A stretch of 64,000 bases of DNA from JAAELZ01 sp965237995 (lineage in GTDB: Bacteria > Pseudomonadota > Gammaproteobacteria > Arenicellales > Poriferihabitantaceae). Below the pieces are notes generated by a model. It was not told the origin of the DNA, made no database searches, and saw only the letters and a program-made list of their open reading frames with translations. The position numbers and the translations under genes are program-made. This document shows, in pieces, positions 9,328-17,630 of the stretch. Every line of letters starts with the position of its first letter. The first letter of the stretch is position 1. The stretch covers positions 496,001 to 560,000 of the forward strand of contig CBDEGO010000006.1 in the NCBI GenBank assembly GCA_965237995.1. Direction: 5' to 3'.

Positions 9328-9352
9328 TATAGTTAAAAATAATTAAACTATA
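9328..9352. promoter_or_regulatory. perfect inverted repeat of LysR-box form between divergent genes
   Basis: TATAGTT (9328-9334) and AACTATA (9346-9352) are perfect 7-bp arms separated by 11 AT-rich bases, so the site has the T-N11-A form bound by LysR-type regulators. It lies 28 bases before the LysR start codon and 71 bases before the flavoprotein start. That position suits autoregulation and control of the divergent amine genes. Binding is inferred. Confidence 0.6.
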
Positions 9353-9379
9353 ATTCTGAAAATATAAATAAAACACTAT

Positions 9380-10240
9380 ATGAAACATAGCTTACCTTCA
9401 TTAGATAGATTCAAAGTATTCGAGTCTGCAGCGCGCCACCTAAGTTTTAGCGAGGCGGCAAAAGAGTTGTGTATCACTAAAGGTGCGGTCAGTTATCAAA
9501 TCCGTCAGTTAGAGCAATCAATTAATACCCAATTGTTTAAGCGTAGCGTTCGGCAAGTGTACCTAACTGAGCAAGGTCAAAAGCTACATCAAGTGGTTAA
9601 AGGGGTGTTTTTAGACTTGGAACAAGGCCTTACACAGTTGAAGCCCTTCGCGACTTACGACGTAGTGATTGGTGCCACCACTTATGTTGCCGCGAGGTGG
9701 TTGTCCCCACGTGTGGCTAAGTTCTTGCAAACCCATCCAGAAACATCTGTCGTGTTTCAGCATAATGTAAACCTAGAAGACTTCTCCCTTGATGAAGTTG
9801 ATTTAGCTATTGTGTGGGGTAGTTGTAGCGAGGTCTCGAACGACGAAATACTGCAGGTGCCAATGCCTTTGTATCCCGTTTGTAGCCCCATGTTAGCGAG
9901 GTCAATAAAGCGCGATATCAGTGTGTTAGAAAATACCACCTTATTGTCTGAGCACCGACACTTAGATTTGTGGCATGAATGGTTTGGGGGTGAATCTATA
10001 AATAACCCAAGGCAAACCATTGAAGATGCGAATGTGAGAGTACAAGCAGCCATTGATGGACAGGGCTTAGTGTTGGCAGACGAGATGATGCAAGATGAAT
10101 TGCTGTCTGGTTTACTGGTGCCGCTGTTTAAGCGTGTTTTGAACGGCTATGGTTATAAGTTAAAAAGTGTGCCGTCTAGGAAGAAAAATAAAGAAGCGCA
10201 AGCGATGCTCGCCTGGCTTCAGTCGGAGTTTGAGGTCTAA
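9380..10240 (+). CDS. LysR-family transcriptional regulator, GcvA-like
   Basis: A 286-residue LysR-type regulator. The N-terminal winged helix-turn-helix (about 6-65) contains SFSEAAKELCITKGAVSYQI and RQLEQSINTQLFKR, the form typical of the GcvA subgroup. A short linker leads to a periplasmic-binding-like effector domain (about 90-286). It is transcribed away from the flavoprotein/MttB pair across a 122-bp spacer that carries a T-N11-A palindrome, so it most likely controls those genes in response to an amine or a one-carbon intermediate. The stop overlaps the convergent cupin gene by four bases. Family certain, effector unknown. Confidence 0.88.
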   Translation: MKHSLPSLDRFKVFESAARHLSFSEAAKELCITKGAVSYQIRQLEQSINTQLFKRSVRQVYLTEQGQKLHQVVKGVFLDLEQGLTQLKPFATYDVVIGATTYVAARWLSPRVAKFLQTHPETSVVFQHNVNLEDFSLDEVDLAIVWGSCSEVSNDEILQVPMPLYPVCSPMLARSIKRDISVLENTTLLSEHRHLDLWHEWFGGESINNPRQTIEDANVRVQAAIDGQGLVLADEMMQDELLSGLLVPLFKRVLNGYGYKLKSVPSRKKNKEAQAMLAWLQSEFEV

Positions 10241-10893
10241 ATAGGTAGATGCCCAGTCTTCACCCAAATGATGGTTTCTTGTTCAACATAAGGGTGGTGG
10301 CTGCTCATATGGGGGCTGCGAATCCAAGTTCCGGCAGGGTAGCGTCCGTGTTCGTCTATAAACTCTCCTGAAATGACGTAAATTTCTTCACCACTATAAT
10401 GAGTATGCGCAATGAACTGCTCACCGGCTGGCCATTTAACCAGAGCGACACTTTCTCCTTCGTGTTGGTGAAGAGGCATTACTTGAAGGTTGCCGTGTCC
10501 CTGCACCCACTGGGTATTGTTTGTATCAATGCTAACTTGGCTTAAATCATTTGCTGAAAACTGATGCAGCTTAACAAATAGTACACAACCCTCTTTACTG
10601 AACGGTGCGTGACTAGATCCGGGTGGATTACGAAAATAATACCCGGGCCCATAGTCACCGCTTTCATCTGAAAACACGCCCTCTAGCACTAAAATTTCTT
10701 CACCATAGGGGTGTGAGTGAGTCGGGAAGCGCGCGCCCGGTTCATATTGAACAAGGCTGGTCGCATGGCCGTGTTCAGCGGCTTCCCGAGCTAACGGTTT
10801 ACGCAACACACCATTTGCTGGACTTGGCTGCCATGGCATGTCTTGTGTGGCAATCACCAGCTGCTCGTCCATTTGCATATTTAACATGCCCAT
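10237..10893 (-). CDS. double-cupin protein, ChrR-like
   Basis: A 218-residue cytoplasmic protein built from two tandem cupin folds. The first (about 30-110) has the metal-ligand pattern HSHPYGEEILVLEG; the second (about 135-215) repeats it as HTHYSGEEIYVISGEF. The pattern His-x-His and Glu suggests two metal sites. It resembles the cupin domain of ChrR anti-sigma factors but lacks the N-terminal zinc anti-sigma domain, and no sigma factor gene is near. GAGG lies about six bases before the ATG at 10893 and supports this start. It converges on the LysR gene. The biochemical role is unknown; a metal-dependent enzyme or a sensor are both possible. Confidence 0.75.
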   Translation of the reverse strand: MGMLNMQMDEQLVIATQDMPWQPSPANGVLRKPLAREAAEHGHATSLVQYEPGARFPTHSHPYGEEILVLEGVFSDESGDYGPGYYFRNPPGSSHAPFSKEGCVLFVKLHQFSANDLSQVSIDTNNTQWVQGHGNLQVMPLHQHEGESVALVKWPAGEQFIAHTHYSGEEIYVISGEFIDEHGRYPAGTWIRSPHMSSHHPYVEQETIIWVKTGHLPI

Positions 10894-10924
10894 CGTTGCC
10901 TCACTAAAAAGAAAAAATTGTTGT

Positions 10925-13348
10925 TTAGTAACGCTCGCTTAGCGTCAATTTCCTAAACACCAGCATCGCCGCCAAATAACATAATATTGCCACACATAGC
11001 GTGATGGTAAAGCCAAAATAGATAGACAGCACGGCGCTTAAAAAGCTACCGATAACAGTAAACACCCCATTAATACCCCAAGCCCAAGCGATCGCTTGTT
11101 GAGCATAGGGTGTCTGAGAAACGCGTAATACACCCAATGGAAAAGCCATGCCTAAGAAAAACGCGATAGGCAGAACAAGCACTAGTGCCGCAGTGATTCG
11201 TACCCATTGCGCGTATGGTAGAAAGCTATCAATAATGAAGGGGTGAATGATTAACATCAGGATAGAGGTTATAAGAATGCCAACAAATGGTACACGCCAG
11301 CGGCGCCGAGGGCTGATGCCCATCTTCTCGGAGGCTAAGCTTCCGATACCCGCACCAATTAAATACCCGAATATGACGGTCGTTAAGGTATACAGTGGGT
11401 AACCAATCAACCGCATTAACAGATGGATAGATACGAGTTCAAACAAAATAAAGCCAAGGCCAAGTAAGGAGAAATAGCTCAATGTCGGCAACTTGTTTGG
11501 CCAGGGTGCGCGACCTACCTTAGAAAAAAGTAGAGGGATTAAAAACACCAACAACGCAAAAACTGACGCCCCAGCACCCACGATATATAAGTGCATGACA
11601 TCCATCGGAATGCCTGCCTTACGCTGGGAGTTTAGCAATCTTGCGGTTGACTTATCCAGCAAGTTTTCAGGGTCAGCTACTACGTCTTGGTTGGTTTTAC
11701 GCAGCAAGTTGAAATACGGGTGATCGTCCGTGGTTGGCCGCACTTGATAGGCGGTGCTCGCCAAGTCTTGTTTGGTCAGTTCGCCTCGCATTAGCCGCTG
11801 AAATAAAGGGTTGTCACTCGGCTCAAGTGGGTTTACGAATACGCGGCTATGGCGCAGTAGCGTGTCCAGTACGTCGATTTCCGCTTGTATCCATGGGGTC
11901 ATTTTAACCATAAAAGTGGGCAGATTATCTTGTGTGCCCGGTACCATTAATACCAATACATGTGGGTAAAAGTCCCCTCTATCCATTTCTTTCCATGCGG
12001 TAGCTGCAGTGGCAAGCATGCGGTTGTATACATGATGATTGACGTGCAATACACCATCGTCTTTTAGATGCGAGAAGTACTCTAAATAGGCTTCCTTAGT
12101 TTGCAAATACGTTGGATCCGCGGCCGCGCTGCCTGCTGCGATACTTGAGCTTGTGTGGTTGCTCATTATTTGGATGATGTCGTACTTCTTGTCAGTTGAG
12201 CGCAAAAAACTACGGCCTTCGCCTTTCTGGGCGTTTACTTTGGGGTGGTTGAAAACGTTACCCGTGTATTCAGCATATTCCTGTTTACCTAAATCAACCA
12301 CTTTACCGACTAACTCCACACCATCCACTGACTTCGCGCCATAGGTCAGCGCTGCGGTCATCTCTTGTCCACCCGCACTACCAATAACCAACACATCTTG
12401 GTTGGTGTCTTTTTTTAGCAGGTGTGAAGCGATAACAACATTGCCCCAGAAGTGTTGGTCGCTTAGGCCGTTATTGACGTCATCGCGAATTTTTTGAAAG
12501 TTGCCGTCAAATTTATAAAAATAACTGGTTTGCGAACCGCCGTCATAAGCGATCCATTTAATGCCCTCTGGCTCGTCGGGCTTGCCTCTAAAGTCGATAA
12601 TGTCAACGCGGGCAATTGGGTCCCAATGTGTTAATTCTGTTTTCTGTTTGAATTGCTTAATCTGACGTTTATCAGACTGTAACTCTAAAGAAAAGTAATT
12701 GTCTTGGGTAAACGGATATGCGCCTAGCACAATGCCGACAGCCGCCAGCAATAGGGTGAACTTGGTAAGGCGAAATAGTGCCGCAGCTAACAAGCAAAGC
12801 CCGGCTGCCAAAATAATAAGGCCTTCAGGGGCGACTAATGGCAATAATGGGATGATAATTACGCAGCCGATAGAGGCCCCCACCAAATCATAAAAATACA
12901 GGCGCTGGATGTCTTTGGCGTAATTTGAAAACAGGGTGGTGAGAATCAAGCCACTGATAAAAAATGGGACAGTAATGTAGCCGATAGTGATGAAAATGTT
13001 TCGGATGCTCAGTGGGATAGGAATGTCTAAAACGACGAGCCATGGTTTCTTACCCATGTTGACGATGTCAAATGGGAAGTGGTTGATGATAAGTAAGGTG
13101 CCGAGTATTGATAGGCCAAAGAGGACACACAAAATGGGTAAAATTTTGTTGCCAAGTGCATCGGCCCTAATAGGGGATAGTGTGGTGTAAATGCCGGCTA
13201 AGCCCAGTGCAAACATCGCTAGAGAAATAACGATATAGCTAAAGTTAGATGCCCACAAGGTGTCAAAAATTTTGACAAGGTTCAGCTCATACAACAACGT
13301 GGTCATCGCGACAAAGAATAGGGCAAAGCTAATAGATCTGTTTTTCAT
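10925..13348 (-). CDS. polytopic membrane protein with embedded spermidine-synthase-like domain
   Basis: An 807-residue inner-membrane protein. About six hydrophobic helices (10-212) precede a soluble methyltransferase-fold domain (about 240-500) with a SAM-site-like motif VLVIGSAGGQEMTAAL (319-334), and about six more helices follow (587-800). The layout matches the family of membrane-fused spermidine synthase homologues. Where aminopropyltransferases have a catalytic Asp after the YD-hydrophobic stretch, this protein reads YDIIQIMSNHTSS (389-401), and the usual GGGDG is GSAGG, so canonical polyamine synthesis is doubtful. It lies 31 bp downstream of the cupin gene's start on the same strand, with no further functional hint. 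Confidence 0.72.
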   Translation of the reverse strand: MKNRSISFALFFVAMTTLLYELNLVKIFDTLWASNFSYIVISLAMFALGLAGIYTTLSPIRADALGNKILPILCVLFGLSILGTLLIINHFPFDIVNMGKKPWLVVLDIPIPLSIRNIFITIGYITVPFFISGLILTTLFSNYAKDIQRLYFYDLVGASIGCVIIIPLLPLVAPEGLIILAAGLCLLAAALFRLTKFTLLLAAVGIVLGAYPFTQDNYFSLELQSDKRQIKQFKQKTELTHWDPIARVDIIDFRGKPDEPEGIKWIAYDGGSQTSYFYKFDGNFQKIRDDVNNGLSDQHFWGNVVIASHLLKKDTNQDVLVIGSAGGQEMTAALTYGAKSVDGVELVGKVVDLGKQEYAEYTGNVFNHPKVNAQKGEGRSFLRSTDKKYDIIQIMSNHTSSSIAAGSAAADPTYLQTKEAYLEYFSHLKDDGVLHVNHHVYNRMLATAATAWKEMDRGDFYPHVLVLMVPGTQDNLPTFMVKMTPWIQAEIDVLDTLLRHSRVFVNPLEPSDNPLFQRLMRGELTKQDLASTAYQVRPTTDDHPYFNLLRKTNQDVVADPENLLDKSTARLLNSQRKAGIPMDVMHLYIVGAGASVFALLVFLIPLLFSKVGRAPWPNKLPTLSYFSLLGLGFILFELVSIHLLMRLIGYPLYTLTTVIFGYLIGAGIGSLASEKMGISPRRRWRVPFVGILITSILMLIIHPFIIDSFLPYAQWVRITAALVLVLPIAFFLGMAFPLGVLRVSQTPYAQQAIAWAWGINGVFTVIGSFLSAVLSIYFGFTITLCVAILCYLAAMLVFRKLTLSERY

Positions 13349-13456
13349 GCGAGAAGTGTATGAGCTGGAACGAGCGAGTTTAACAGGCCGCGAGTATCGG
13401 GCAAAGTGAAGCGGCTTTGCAAATTAATTAGCACGTTAACGAAAGCTAATGTAGGT

Positions 13457-14314
13457 TCAGTCGCTATTCGCCTGCTGCACAAAAAATGAGGCACCTTTTG
13501 GTACTTCAGGAATCTCCATTTCATAAGCAGTGGCACGTACTCTGCCGGTCTCTTCTCCCGCGACTAGCAAACCAGCATGCTTGCTTGGTAAAGGGTTGGG
13601 TGACAAAGGAACGGCATCCGCTGCGGTGAGGCAATAAATGAGCAAGGTTCGTGCTTGGTCTGACTTGTTTTCACTAGATGCATGTGCAACTCGGCCGTGC
13701 ATCAAACAAGCAGACCCTGCTTTGCCAATGCACGGGATAGCTTGTTTGGTCAGTTCGTTGGCTATCTCGTCGCTGACGGCGCCGGTAAACACCCCATCGT
13801 GCCAAAGTGAATGTAGCTCCCCTTTATGCGACCCTGCCGCTAATTGCAAAGGGCCGTTTTCAAGGGTTACGTCATCAACAAATACCAGCACCGTGATCGT
13901 GTCATCATTACTGTGCGGTTCATAAGTAAAGTCTTGGTGCCATTTAACAACCGTGGTTGTTTTTGGTAATTTGGAATTATATTTACCATGGTGATAGCGT
14001 ACATTTGGGCCAATTAAATCAACCACGGCATTAGTTGCACCGCTGCTCTTAATAATGTCCAAACAGGTGTCTGAAATCTCAGTGGGTGAGGCGACACGCC
14101 GTAACCCTGGGTGTTCAGCGCTATGGTCTGATTCGACGTCGAATCGAGGTCGACCATCTAAGGTTTTATCGTAAGCGGATGTGTATTCGCGGCTTTGTTC
14201 GACATAGTCCGAAAATTCTTTTTGCAATTGGGCGACTTGCTCAACGCTAATCGCATCTTCTACCAGTAAATATCCTTCTTGGTTAAATTGCTCTATCTGC
14301 GCTTGGCTTAACAT
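13457..14314 (-). CDS. phytanoyl-CoA dioxygenase (PhyH) family oxygenase
   Basis: A 285-residue Fe(II)/2-oxoglutarate oxygenase of the PhyH family, starting at the ATG that gives MLSQAQIEQFNQEGYLLVED; an extra 27 residues encoded upstream look unconserved. The iron facial triad is visible as WHQDFTY (His and Asp) and the distal His in MHGRVAHASSEN, followed by basic residues for 2-oxoglutarate. Segments LVFVDDVTLENGPLQLAAGS and HGRVAHASS are hallmarks of bacterial PhyH proteins such as EctD-type hydroxylases. No ectoine genes are close, so the substrate is unknown. It is divergent from the exonuclease gene, with a 6-bp inverted repeat TGACAC/GTGTCA at 14336-14354 in the spacer. Confidence 0.85.
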   Translation of the reverse strand: MLSQAQIEQFNQEGYLLVEDAISVEQVAQLQKEFSDYVEQSREYTSAYDKTLDGRPRFDVESDHSAEHPGLRRVASPTEISDTCLDIIKSSGATNAVVDLIGPNVRYHHGKYNSKLPKTTTVVKWHQDFTYEPHSNDDTITVLVFVDDVTLENGPLQLAAGSHKGELHSLWHDGVFTGAVSDEIANELTKQAIPCIGKAGSACLMHGRVAHASSENKSDQARTLLIYCLTAADAVPLSPNPLPSKHAGLLVAGEETGRVRATAYEMEIPEVPKGASFFVQQANSD

Positions 14315-14419
14315 GATGCTGTGAATGAGGTTGCTTGACACTCGGAGTGTGTCACAAGCGATTTCTTTGGCGCAATTATTTTTAGTGCAAATCAATAATT
14401 TTCACGCTAAAAAGAGCAA

Positions 14420-15808
14420 ATGAACGACTTCATGCGCTTAGCCTACGTTGACCTTGAAACCACAGGTGGTAGCGCGACCCGTGATCGTATAACGGAAATC
14501 GGGTTAGTATTAGTCGACGACGGTGAAGTGGTATTGGAATGGAGCACTTTAGTTAATCCAGGAGTACGCATTCCATCTTATATTGTGTCACTTACGGGTA
14601 TTTCGGATGAAATGGTCGCTGATGCGCCAAGCTTTGTAGAAGTCGCGCATCAGCTTATCGACCGCTTAATTGGCCGCGTCGTCATTGCCCACAATGCTCG
14701 GTTTGACGTCGGCTTTTTGCGTAATGAGCTAAACCGTACGCGTGAAACGTTCGATTACCCCGTAGTCTGTACGGTCAAGTTATCTAGAAAGTTATATCCA
14801 CAGCATCGTAAACATAATTTAGATGCCCTTATAGAGCGCCACCAATTAGATTGCAATGCCCGTCATCGTGCCTTAGGAGATGCATTGGTGCTGCCAAAGC
14901 TTGTTCAGCAGATGACACACGATTTTGGTTGGGATGTAGTTCAAAAGGCGATGGCCGTACAGCAAAAGTTGAGTAGTTTGCCGCCTAAGCTAGACCCAAA
15001 GATCATCGAGGGCATTCCTAATGAACCGGGTGTTTATTTTATGTACGGCGAAGAAGGCGTGCTGTTATATATCGGTAAAAGCGTCACTTTGCGTACCCGT
15101 ATTGTTTCACATTTTTCAGGAGACCATAGTAGCGACCGAGAAATGACTTTGTCGCAGCAAGTCGTCGATATTGAGTGGCAAGTCACCGCCGGAGAATTTA
15201 GTGCTTTACTGCTAGAAGCAGAACTCATTAAACAACGTAAGCCCTTATTGAATAGACGACTGCGGGCCAGTGCCAAGCTAATGACATTGGTCTGGGATAA
15301 AACCCAAGATCAAGCGCCCAAGCTAACTTCGCTGGAAACCTTGGATGCTAGAAATTTAGACACCGCCTATGGCCTATTTAAAACTAAGCGTCAGGCGCAG
15401 GACTTATTACACTTTATCGCGGATGACCAACAATTGTGTCATCAAAAGATTGGCCTAGACAAAGGTAGCGGTGCGTGTTTTCGCTACCAAATAAAGCAAT
15501 GCAAAGGCGTATGCGCTGACAACGAAACTGAACTACAGCATCGGCTACGTTTACAGCTGGCGTTAAATAGTCACAAAATTAAAGCATGGCCATACAAGGG
15601 GCCAATTGCTGTACACGAACGTAACGAAGCAAGTGGTATAGAGCAATGGCAGGTCATTGACCACTGGTGCTATTTAGGGTCAGTAGCCCATGAGGCTGAG
15701 TTGGAATCGGTGTTGCCTCAAGAAGAACTTAACTTGGACGCGGATTTTTATAAGTTATTTCAGCGGTTCTTGAAAGGCAAGCCGAGAGTCATCGAGTTGT
15801 ATTCTTAA
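14420..15808 (+). CDS. DEDDh exonuclease fused to a GIY-YIG nuclease domain (DnaQ-UvrC/Cho-like)
   Basis: A 462-residue two-domain nuclease. The N-terminal DnaQ-type 3'-5' exonuclease domain (about 6-175) shows YVDLETTGG with Asp11 and Glu13, IAHNARFD, and the closing HRALGDA of the DEDDh class. A GIY-YIG endonuclease domain like the N-terminus of UvrC and of Cho follows (about 200-280: EPGVYFMYGEEG, LLYIGKS, and LEAELIKQRKPLLN). The remainder has a CFRYQIKQCKGVC segment as in UvrC/Cho. The fusion recurs in many Proteobacteria and Actinobacteria; it is probably a DNA-repair nuclease. It is transcribed alone, 135 bp before purM. Confidence 0.88.
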   Translation: MNDFMRLAYVDLETTGGSATRDRITEIGLVLVDDGEVVLEWSTLVNPGVRIPSYIVSLTGISDEMVADAPSFVEVAHQLIDRLIGRVVIAHNARFDVGFLRNELNRTRETFDYPVVCTVKLSRKLYPQHRKHNLDALIERHQLDCNARHRALGDALVLPKLVQQMTHDFGWDVVQKAMAVQQKLSSLPPKLDPKIIEGIPNEPGVYFMYGEEGVLLYIGKSVTLRTRIVSHFSGDHSSDREMTLSQQVVDIEWQVTAGEFSALLLEAELIKQRKPLLNRRLRASAKLMTLVWDKTQDQAPKLTSLETLDARNLDTAYGLFKTKRQAQDLLHFIADDQQLCHQKIGLDKGSGACFRYQIKQCKGVCADNETELQHRLRLQLALNSHKIKAWPYKGPIAVHERNEASGIEQWQVIDHWCYLGSVAHEAELESVLPQEELNLDADFYKLFQRFLKGKPRVIELYS

Positions 15809-15943
15809 CTTGCCATTATAGACCTCACCCATCAAGAAAAAAGTAAACGATTTGGCAGGCCCGCAGCGTTTGCATTTTCAGATAACTTGTTACCTCTGAT
15901 ACGTTAAAATCTAAGCTCACTACTATGATCGCTTCCAGATCGA

Positions 15944-16996
15944 ATGACAGACCAAAAACAACCATTAAGTTATAAAGGCAGCGGGGTCGATATCGACGCA
16001 GGAAACACGCTTGTCGAACGCATAAAACCACTAGTAAACGCAACCAAACGCGCAGGAGTGATGTCTTCGATTGGCGGGTTTGGTGGTTTGTTCGAACTAC
16101 CTTGGCAAGATTACAAGCAGCCTATCTTAGTATCTGGCACCGATGGGGTAGGCACTAAACTGAAACTGGCGATTGAGCTCAATCAGCACGACACCATTGG
16201 CATCGACCTCGTTGCCATGTGTGTCAATGACATTATCGTAACCGGCGCTGAGCCGTTGTTTTTTTTAGATTACTTCGCCACAGGGAAATTAGACCTCACG
16301 ACTGCCGAGGCAGTTATTGGTGGCATCGCGCAAGGGTGTATACAATCTGGGGCCGCACTGATAGGTGGCGAAACTGCAGAAATGCCGGGCATGTATGCCC
16401 CTGAAGATTATGATCTAGCCGGGTTTGCAGTCGGTTTGGTAGAAAAGAGTAAAGTCATTTCTGCTGAAAAGGTAGAGGTAGGCGATGTGCTACTCGGCCT
16501 TGCCTCAAGTGGCCCTCATTCAAACGGTTATTCGTTGATTCGTAAAATCATAGAGCGCTCTGAGCAAACATTAAGCGATGCGCTGCCAAACTCTAAGCAT
16601 CAATCCATTGGGGCTGCGCTGATTGCGCCAACCAAAATATATGTAAAAAGCCTCTTGCAATTACTTGCCAAACACCAAGTTCATGCCTTGGCACATATCA
16701 CCGGTGGCGGGTTAACAGAAAACGTGCCTCGGGTTTTGCCATCTAACAGTAAAGCTATTATCCAAATAACTAACTGGCCTCAACCAGCCATATTTAAGTG
16801 GTTACAAGAGCAAGGCAATGTCGCGCCGAACGAAATGCTGAAAACGTTTAACTGCGGTATCGGCATGGTCATTTGCTTGCCTGCTAATGAAGCTGACCAT
16901 GCAACTACCTTATTACGTTCTCTAGGCGAAGAGGTCTACCGCGTAGGGCAAATTGAAAAAGGAGATGGTGCACCCTTCGTTGAATATATTTCTTAA
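15944..16996 (+). CDS. purM: phosphoribosylformylglycinamidine cyclo-ligase (AIR synthetase)
   Basis: A 350-residue enzyme that closes the imidazole ring of purines using ATP, converting FGAM to AIR in the cytoplasm. Hallmarks are KGSGVDIDAGN at 10-20, SGTDGVGTKLKLA near 66-78, the conserved GGETAEMPGMY, and SSGPHSNGYSLIRK in the C-terminal half. Length is normal for the family. purN follows after only three bases, the standard gammaproteobacterial purMN operon. The spacer upstream contains a half-match to a PurR operator, too weak to call. Confidence 0.97.
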   Translation: MTDQKQPLSYKGSGVDIDAGNTLVERIKPLVNATKRAGVMSSIGGFGGLFELPWQDYKQPILVSGTDGVGTKLKLAIELNQHDTIGIDLVAMCVNDIIVTGAEPLFFLDYFATGKLDLTTAEAVIGGIAQGCIQSGAALIGGETAEMPGMYAPEDYDLAGFAVGLVEKSKVISAEKVEVGDVLLGLASSGPHSNGYSLIRKIIERSEQTLSDALPNSKHQSIGAALIAPTKIYVKSLLQLLAKHQVHALAHITGGGLTENVPRVLPSNSKAIIQITNWPQPAIFKWLQEQGNVAPNEMLKTFNCGIGMVICLPANEADHATTLLRSLGEEVYRVGQIEKGDGAPFVEYIS

Positions 16997-16999
16997 AAA

Positions 17000-17620
17000 A
17001 TGTTAAATAAGGCTCCGATTCGGTTAGCCGTATTCATTTCAGCTGGGGGAAGTAATCTTCAAGCGATTATTGATGCCATTGCCAGCAGCCAGCTTAATGC
17101 AGAAATTCTAGTTGTGGTTAGCGACCAAGCGAATGCTTATGGCCTTGAAAGAGCCACCAGAGCAAATATTGATACGCAGCTAGTGCCGCTGAAACCTAAA
17201 GAAAGTCGTATACAATATGACGGGCGCTTAGTAGACATCTTAAAAGCCTACAATATTGAACTGATTGTGCTGGCAGGGTTTATGCGTATTTTGGGTGAAC
17301 AATTCGTCAACCGTTATGCTGGCAAAATCATTAACCTTCATCCGTCTTTACTTCCGGCTTATAAAGGCCTAAATACGCATGCTAGGGTAATCAAAGCCAA
17401 GGAGAAGTTTCATGGCGCAAGCGTCCACTTTGTTACGGCGGGTTTAGATGAAGGGCCTATCATAGTACAACAGAAAACGGCGATAAATCCCGCAGATACA
17501 CCTGAGTCTTTACAGCAGCGTATACATGCAATTGAACATCAGATTCTGCCCAGTGCAATCGGCTTAATAGCTGATGGACACGTGCAGTGGGCAGACTATG
17601 GTAACCATCTTACTAAATAG
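17000..17620 (+). CDS. purN: phosphoribosylglycinamide formyltransferase
   Basis: A 206-residue enzyme transferring a formyl group from 10-formyltetrahydrofolate to GAR in purine synthesis. The sequence shows the N-terminal phosphate loop ISAGGSNLQAIIDA, the catalytic NLHPSLLPAYKGLNTH with its His, and VHFVTAGLDEGPII containing the conserved Asp. Two positions differ from the commonest family form (GL before Asp, and Glu after it) but the key residues are present. It starts three bases after the purM stop and ends 10 bp before the convergent TolC-like gene. Confidence 0.96.
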   Translation: MLNKAPIRLAVFISAGGSNLQAIIDAIASSQLNAEILVVVSDQANAYGLERATRANIDTQLVPLKPKESRIQYDGRLVDILKAYNIELIVLAGFMRILGEQFVNRYAGKIINLHPSLLPAYKGLNTHARVIKAKEKFHGASVHFVTAGLDEGPIIVQQKTAINPADTPESLQQRIHAIEHQILPSAIGLIADGHVQWADYGNHLTK

Positions 17621-17630
17621 AATAAAGAAG

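Noticed and set aside
13345..13536. 63-codon minus-strand frame at the end of the PhyH gene
   Set aside because: It overlaps the 3' end of the PhyH gene in another frame and has no features of its own.
15860..15875. PurR-operator-like sequence upstream of purM
   Set aside because: Only the right half (GTTTGCAT) matches the consensus well; about 11 of 16 positions overall, and no PurR is known for this organism.
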